From positions 1-5,016 of the forward strand of contig CAMJAJ010000134.1 of assembly GCA_946403565.1 (NCBI GenBank): DNA of 5,016 nt. The letters run 5' to 3'. This document shows positions 1-5,016 of the stretch, piece by piece. Within the stretch, counting starts at the first letter, position 1. The number at the start of each line of letters is the position of its first letter. The DNA comes from an uncultured Treponema sp. GTDB lineage: Bacteria; Spirochaetota; Spirochaetia; Treponematales; Treponemataceae. A program made the position numbers and the translations under genes. A model generated the notes under the pieces. The model saw only the letters and a list, made by a program, of their open reading frames with translations, made no database searches and was not told the DNA's origin.

Positions 1-2172
<2,172 letters not shown>

Positions 2173-2221
2173 GCGAATTCGTAAAAGCCCCGCAGGAGCT
2201 GCACCTCGGAAGCACGCCGAG

Positions 2222-2252
2222 CCGCATGTCAAACCCGCATGTCATGCCGCAT
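2222..2252. repeat. Direct repeats CCGCATGTCA upstream of the TAXI promoter
   Basis: CCGCATGTCA occurs perfectly at 2222-2231 and 2235-2244 (13-base period). A third partial copy, CCGCAT, lies at 2247-2252. They sit about 75-100 bases before the predicted TAXI transcription start and 70-100 bases upstream of the lacZ -10. Tandem sites like these often bind an activator; which protein would bind is unknown. Confidence 0.55.
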
Positions 2253-2288
2253 TTCGGAACGCGCGGCTACAGCTGACCCCGATTTTTA

Positions 2289-2317
2289 TTGATAGCCGCA
2301 CGATTATGCGGTATAAT
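2289..2317 (+). promoter_or_regulatory. TAXI receptor gene promoter
   Basis: TTGATA (2289-2294), a 17-base spacer and TATAAT (2312-2317) form a near-perfect sigma-70 type promoter. The start should lie around 2324, giving a leader of about 37 bases. The spacer contains the inverted repeat CCGCA (2296-2300) / TGCGG (2307-2311), a possible operator placed between the two promoter boxes. Confidence 0.88.
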
Positions 2318-2349
2318 AGGGATGACAGCGTTTTACTCTACTATGATAA

Positions 2350-2353
2350 AGGA
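2350..2353 (+). promoter_or_regulatory. TAXI gene ribosome binding site
   Basis: AGGA, within TAAAGGATG, stands 7 bases before the ATG at 2361. It decides the start: the in-frame ATG at 2343 has no such site, and more upstream starts lie within the promoter. Confidence 0.8.
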
Positions 2354-2360
2354 TGTTCGT

Positions 2361-3317
2361 ATGGGAAAAAGTCGCACCATCATGGCCGCACTGACATGTG
2401 CCGTTGCCGCACTGACGCTTTCCTCCTGCTCATTTTTCAAGAAGGACCTGCTGTTCGCGACGGGCGGAACGAGCGGAACCTATTACCCGCTGGGCGAGGC
2501 GATCGCCGCAATCTGGAACGAGCAGGTTGACGGCCTGGAGGTGAAGGTGCAGGCGACCGGAGCCTCGGTCGAAAACATCCGGCTCATGGACAAGGGAGGG
2601 GCGCAGATCGCCATCGTGCAGAACGACGTGCTTGACTACGCCTGCCACGGAACCGACATGTTTGAAGGCGAGAAGATAGAGGACATCCAGGTCATCGGCA
2701 CCCTGTACCCCGAGGTCATCCAGATTGCCGCGGCCGCCTCAAGCGGCATACATGACATATACAGCATGAAGGGCAAGCGGGTGTCCATCGGCGACCTCGG
2801 CTCCGGGGTGGAATTCAACGCGATGCAGATCCTGGAAGGCTACGGGATGACCGTGGCCGACATAGAGAAAAGCAACTTCTCGTTCAAGGAGAGCGCAGAC
2901 GGCATACGGAAGGGCATGCTGGACGCCTGCTTCATCACCGCCGGCGTGCCGAACTCCGCCCTGCAGGAGCTTGCCTCTGCCTCCAGCCTGGTGCTGGTGC
3001 CGGTGGCGGGCGCGGAGGCAAAGGCCATCTGTTCCGGCCACACCTTCTACACCAAGACCATCATCCCCGGGGGAACCTACCGGGGCAGCGACGACGACGT
3101 GCAGGCCCTCTCGGTCAAGGCGACGCTCGTCGTAAGCTCCAAGCTGAGCGAGGACACCGTCTACCGGCTCACGAAGGCCCTCTTTGAAAACCTGGAGGCG
3201 CTGGGTCAGGCGCACCCCAAGGGAAAGGAGCTTTCCGCCAAGGCCGCGCTGTCGGGGGTGACGATAGAATTCCACCCAGGTGCGGTCAGGTACTACCGCG
3301 AATGCGGCGCGATGTAA
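2361..3317 (+). CDS. TAXI-family TRAP transporter solute-binding lipoprotein
   Basis: Extracytoplasmic receptor that captures a small solute and hands it to a TRAP permease driven by an ion gradient; known TAXI ligands are few and mostly carboxylates such as glutamate. 318 residues, the usual family length. Seen: a lipoprotein signal peptide (K3 and R5, hydrophobic 7-20, lipobox LSSC with lipidated C23), then ATGGTSGTYYPLG (33-45), ATGASVENI (65-73), QNDV (87-90), YPEV (116-119), KGKRVSIGDLGSG (136-148), FITAGVPNSA (190-199), FYTKTIIPGGTYRG (228-241) and HPGAVRYY (305-312), all characteristic of TAXI proteins. The reading frame is intact. Serine after C23 gives no inner-membrane retention signal if the host has an outer membrane. 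Odd: no TRAP membrane subunit follows; the next gene is convergent. Family is secure; ligand cannot be read from sequence. Confidence 0.95.
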   Translation: MGKSRTIMAALTCAVAALTLSSCSFFKKDLLFATGGTSGTYYPLGEAIAAIWNEQVDGLEVKVQATGASVENIRLMDKGGAQIAIVQNDVLDYACHGTDMFEGEKIEDIQVIGTLYPEVIQIAAAASSGIHDIYSMKGKRVSIGDLGSGVEFNAMQILEGYGMTVADIEKSNFSFKESADGIRKGMLDACFITAGVPNSALQELASASSLVLVPVAGAEAKAICSGHTFYTKTIIPGGTYRGSDDDVQALSVKATLVVSSKLSEDTVYRLTKALFENLEALGQAHPKGKELSAKAALSGVTIEFHPGAVRYYRECGAM

Positions 3318-3440
3318 CAGCCTTCAGGCCGATACAGCCATGACCGCCCCGCGGGGCCACGGGGCTGCCACAACCCGCTCCGGTCAGCCACTGCCGGGGG
3401 AGTGCCCATGGCCGCCCCACCCCGCCCCGGGCAGCCCCCC
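3318..3440. other. Convergent intergenic gap with GC-rich inverted repeats
   Basis: The stops of the TAXI and regulator genes face each other over 123 bases. The gap holds the 12-base palindrome GCCCCGCGGGGC (3346-3357), an alternative hairpin CCCCG (3347-3351) / CGGGG (3360-3364), and an enclosing pair TGACCG (3341-3346) / CGGTCA (3381-3386). No T-run follows on either strand, so a canonical intrinsic terminator cannot be claimed. The structures may still block read-through in both directions or serve Rho-dependent ends. Confidence 0.4.
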
Positions 3441-4847
3441 TCAGATTGCCCCGATAAGCTGGGCCTCCCACACGGCCTGGCAGGCGTTCTTTGCCCCCAG
3501 CTTCTTGTAGATGTGCTTGAGGTGGTATTTGATTCCGTCAACGGTCAGGAAAAAGTACTCGGCTATCTCTTCCTTTGATTTGCCCTGCGCGAGGAAGCGG
3601 AGCATCTCCGCCTCCTTCTGGGTCAGCTCCTCCCCGCCCTTGTGCAGGGGCATGAGGTACATGGGGTATCGGGCGGCCATGTTCCGGGTGGCGGCCACGA
3701 GCTTCTTCAGGAAGGGGGTCTCGCCCTTCAGCTTCGCGTAGTCAACCAGCAGCTGCATGACGGCGGCCCCCTCGTCCGCGACCAGCCGGTAGTAGCCCCG
3801 CCGCCTGGCAAGACGGAGCGACCTGCCCAGCGCGGCCATCGCCGCATCCGTGTCCCCCGCGCGGCGCAGGCTCACGGCGAGCAGCAGGTCCAGCTCGCAC
3901 AGGTCCATGTGCCGCCTGCCGGCCTCCAGCAGGGGGCGGAGCTTTTCGGCGAGGGCGACCACGGCGGTGTGCTTGCCGCCCACGATGTAGCAGCGCATCT
4001 TCACCATGTAGCGGTACAGGTCCAGCATGTTGAAGTCGCCGAATTCGTCGGGGGCCTTGCCCTTGAGCCAGCTGTTGACCATCTCGTGCTTGCCCTCGTA
4101 CAGCGCGAACAGGACCTCCGCGGCATCGATGTTGTAGGAGAATTCCTGCTGGCCCTCCGTGCGCACGAAGTCCCGGATGTTCTTGATGAAGCTTTCCGCG
4201 TCCACCATCTTGCCGTTGGCGAGCAGGATCCTGGACTGCAGGTACAGGGCCACGAAGAGAAGCCGCCGCTGGCTGTCCCTGTCAAATTCCTTTATCGTGC
4301 GGCTGACGAGCACCTCCGCGTCGAACAGCCTGTCCAGCTGGTACTCATATTCGGCGAGGCAGAGCGCATAGATGGAGGGGCTCACGGAATTCTCATACAG
4401 GCAGCCCAGGTCCGCCAGCAGGACATCCTTGTGCCGGGTCAGCAGGGGGCCGATCCGCGAGAAGTCGTTGAAGCCGTTCAGCAGGAAGGGGCGGCCCGCC
4501 GTGAGGATGACGTTCTTGATGGCGAATCCGTCACGCCTGAACGCCTCGATTATCCGGCTGAACTCCCGGTAGGTGACCCGGGGATGTACCAGGGTGAGCG
4601 ACATCCTGATGGGGTTGTCCTCCGGCAGCGACCGCAGCAGCTCGTCCGCCCGGTCCAGATCGCCGTCCATCACACGGTTCAGGAACACCCCGCAGACGAC
4701 GACGGGGTGCGCCTTCAGGTCCTCCCCGCTCAGGGCATAGAAAGCCTCCCTGTCCTTCCGCACGTCGATGAGGTAGTAGCCGTGGGTCACGTTGAACAAC
4801 CGCTGCTCCAGCTCCTGTGCCGCCGTCCGCGGCCTGTCCGTTTCCAT
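3441..4847 (-). CDS. LuxR-type transcriptional regulator, MalT-like, lacking the ATPase half
   Basis: Probable DNA-binding regulator of 468 residues. The C-terminal LuxR/GerE helix-turn-helix spans about 407-463: ELTQKEAEMLRFLAQGKSKEEIAE, then the recognition region LTVDGIKYHLKHIYKKLGAKN. Residues 1-400 are predicted helical and resemble the tetratricopeptide-like sensor part of MalT/LAL regulators, including ILTAGRPFLLNGFNDFS (114-130) and a repeat-like stretch AGDTDAAMAALGRSLRLARRRGYYRL (330-354, read in two parts). Full MalT-type proteins have about 850-900 residues with an N-terminal STAND ATPase; here no Walker A (GxxxxGKS/T) motif exists, and upstream DNA is non-coding, so the short form appears genuine. 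ATG at 4845-4847 is preferred: the in-frame GTG at 4863-4865 overlaps the promoter's extended -10. Convergent with the TAXI gene. Its ligand and targets are unknown; control of its neighbours is only a guess. Confidence 0.9.
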   Translation of the reverse strand: METDRPRTAAQELEQRLFNVTHGYYLIDVRKDREAFYALSGEDLKAHPVVVCGVFLNRVMDGDLDRADELLRSLPEDNPIRMSLTLVHPRVTYREFSRIIEAFRRDGFAIKNVILTAGRPFLLNGFNDFSRIGPLLTRHKDVLLADLGCLYENSVSPSIYALCLAEYEYQLDRLFDAEVLVSRTIKEFDRDSQRRLLFVALYLQSRILLANGKMVDAESFIKNIRDFVRTEGQQEFSYNIDAAEVLFALYEGKHEMVNSWLKGKAPDEFGDFNMLDLYRYMVKMRCYIVGGKHTAVVALAEKLRPLLEAGRRHMDLCELDLLLAVSLRRAGDTDAAMAALGRSLRLARRRGYYRLVADEGAAVMQLLVDYAKLKGETPFLKKLVAATRNMAARYPMYLMPLHKGGEELTQKEAEMLRFLAQGKSKEEIAEYFFLTVDGIKYHLKHIYKKLGAKNACQAVWEAQLIGAI

Positions 4848-4855
4848 GGCCCCAA

Positions 4856-4864
4856 AGTATAGCA
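4856..4864 (-). promoter_or_regulatory. Extended -10 promoter of the regulator gene
   Basis: On the minus strand TGCTATACT fits the extended -10 pattern TGxTATAAT (TATACT at 4856-4861). No convincing -35 is seen about 17 bases upstream (TTCCCC-like), which extended -10 promoters tolerate. Only 8 bases separate the -10 from the ATG at 4847, so the transcript would start within about two bases of the start codon. No Shine-Dalgarno sequence fits there. Confidence 0.65.
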
Positions 4865-4865
4865 C

Positions 4866-4974
4866 AGGCTACGCTTACGGGGAAGCCCCCCATACGTTTT
4901 CAATGCCGGCACACAGCGACAGAAATGCCCCCCGCCCTTGGGCCCGCCTCCGGGGGTACCGGGGGTCCCCCCAC
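4866..4974. other. Non-coding stretch upstream of the regulator
   Basis: No supportable gene. It holds ACGTTTTCAA at 4894-4903, identical to one half of the lacZ operator, but without a matching second half. It also holds a G-rich direct repeat CCGGGGGT at 4950-4957 and 4959-4966 followed by CCCCCC (4967-4972), which can pair with either G-run. Confidence 0.5.
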
Positions 4975-5003
4975 AAAAAGACCGGGGCCGTTGCCAGGCC
5001 CGG
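4975..5003 (-). terminator. Rho-independent terminator of a leftward gene beyond the right edge
   Basis: Read on the minus strand, CCGGGCC (5003-4997), a 7-base loop (TGGCAAC) and GGCCCCGG (4989-4982) form a stem of seven G-C pairs with one bulged C. TCTTTTT (4981-4975) follows immediately. The orientation means it ends a transcript entering from the right, insulating the regulator's promoter from read-through. The gene it serves is outside the window, and no stop codon is visible between the stem and the edge. Confidence 0.75.
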
Positions 5004-5016
5004 GGGGAATAGGATA

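Noticed and set aside
2205..2221. Small inverted repeat CTCGG/CCGAG as a terminator or operator
   Set aside because: A five-base stem with a seven-base loop and no T-run is expected by chance in GC-rich DNA and is not aligned with either promoter.
2222..2252. Short direct repeats as a CRISPR array or plasmid-type iteron origin
   Set aside because: The units are only 10 bases with 2-3 base gaps and about three copies; there are no spacers, no cas or replication genes, and they sit in a promoter region.
2289..2360. Upstream start giving the TAXI protein 24 extra residues
   Set aside because: This TTG is part of the -35 box and lies upstream of the predicted transcription start; the ATG at 2361 has a ribosome site and begins a proper lipoprotein signal peptide.
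3642..4862. 406-codon plus-strand open frame opposite the regulator
   Set aside because: The minus-strand frame carries a clear LuxR helix-turn-helix and helical domain; the plus-strand translation is low-complexity His/Val/Gln-rich shadow sequence.
4863..4865. GTG start for the regulator, six codons upstream of the ATG
   Set aside because: It overlaps the TG of the extended -10 and would precede the transcription start; it has no ribosome site. It would be viable only if another upstream promoter exists.
4950..4972. G-run/C-run cluster as a terminator or attachment site
   Set aside because: The hairpin has almost no loop when the nearer G-run pairs, no T-run follows on the plus strand, and no mobile-element gene is nearby.

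Overview
The window is bacterial, GC-rich and densely coding. It holds three protein genes: a leftward lacZ-type beta-galactosidase cut off by the left edge, a rightward TAXI-family TRAP-transporter solute-binding lipoprotein, and a leftward LuxR/MalT-type regulator. The lipoprotein form of the TAXI protein and the MalT-like regulator carrying a 'GRPxxxNGFxDFS' segment suggest an anaerobic, perhaps host-associated bacterium, either a spirochaete (Treponema-like) or a clostridial member of Bacillota. That placement is inference and weak, because no rRNA or marker gene is present.

Layout. 1-2049 (-): lacZ, first 683 codons, with every active-site residue expected in this part present. 2050-2360: divergent control region. 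For lacZ it carries a TATAAT -10 box, a perfect 14-bp LacI-type operator over the expected transcription start, a leader hairpin and an AGGAG ribosome site. For the TAXI gene it carries a near-consensus promoter (TTGATA-17 bp-TATAAT), upstream direct repeats and an AAGGA ribosome site. 2361-3317 (+): TAXI receptor, complete. 3318-3440: short convergent gap with GC-rich inverted repeats but no T-run. 3441-4847 (-): LuxR-type regulator, complete, with an extended -10 promoter so close to its ATG that the mRNA may be leaderless. 4866-5016: non-coding, ending in a leftward intrinsic terminator that probably closes a gene lying beyond the right edge.

Working together. lacZ would split lactose or other beta-galactosides and is probably repressed by a LacI-family protein encoded elsewhere. 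The TAXI protein would deliver a small, usually carboxylated, solute to a TRAP permease that is not in this window. The regulator could act on the neighbouring divergent promoters; the only hints are proximity and the repeats upstream of the TAXI promoter. I do not see an unmistakably new biological system. The most notable points are the orphan TAXI receptor, the regulator without an ATPase half, its probable leaderless start, the repeat-bearing divergent control region, and an in-frame 24-bp tandem duplication inside the lacZ catalytic domain.
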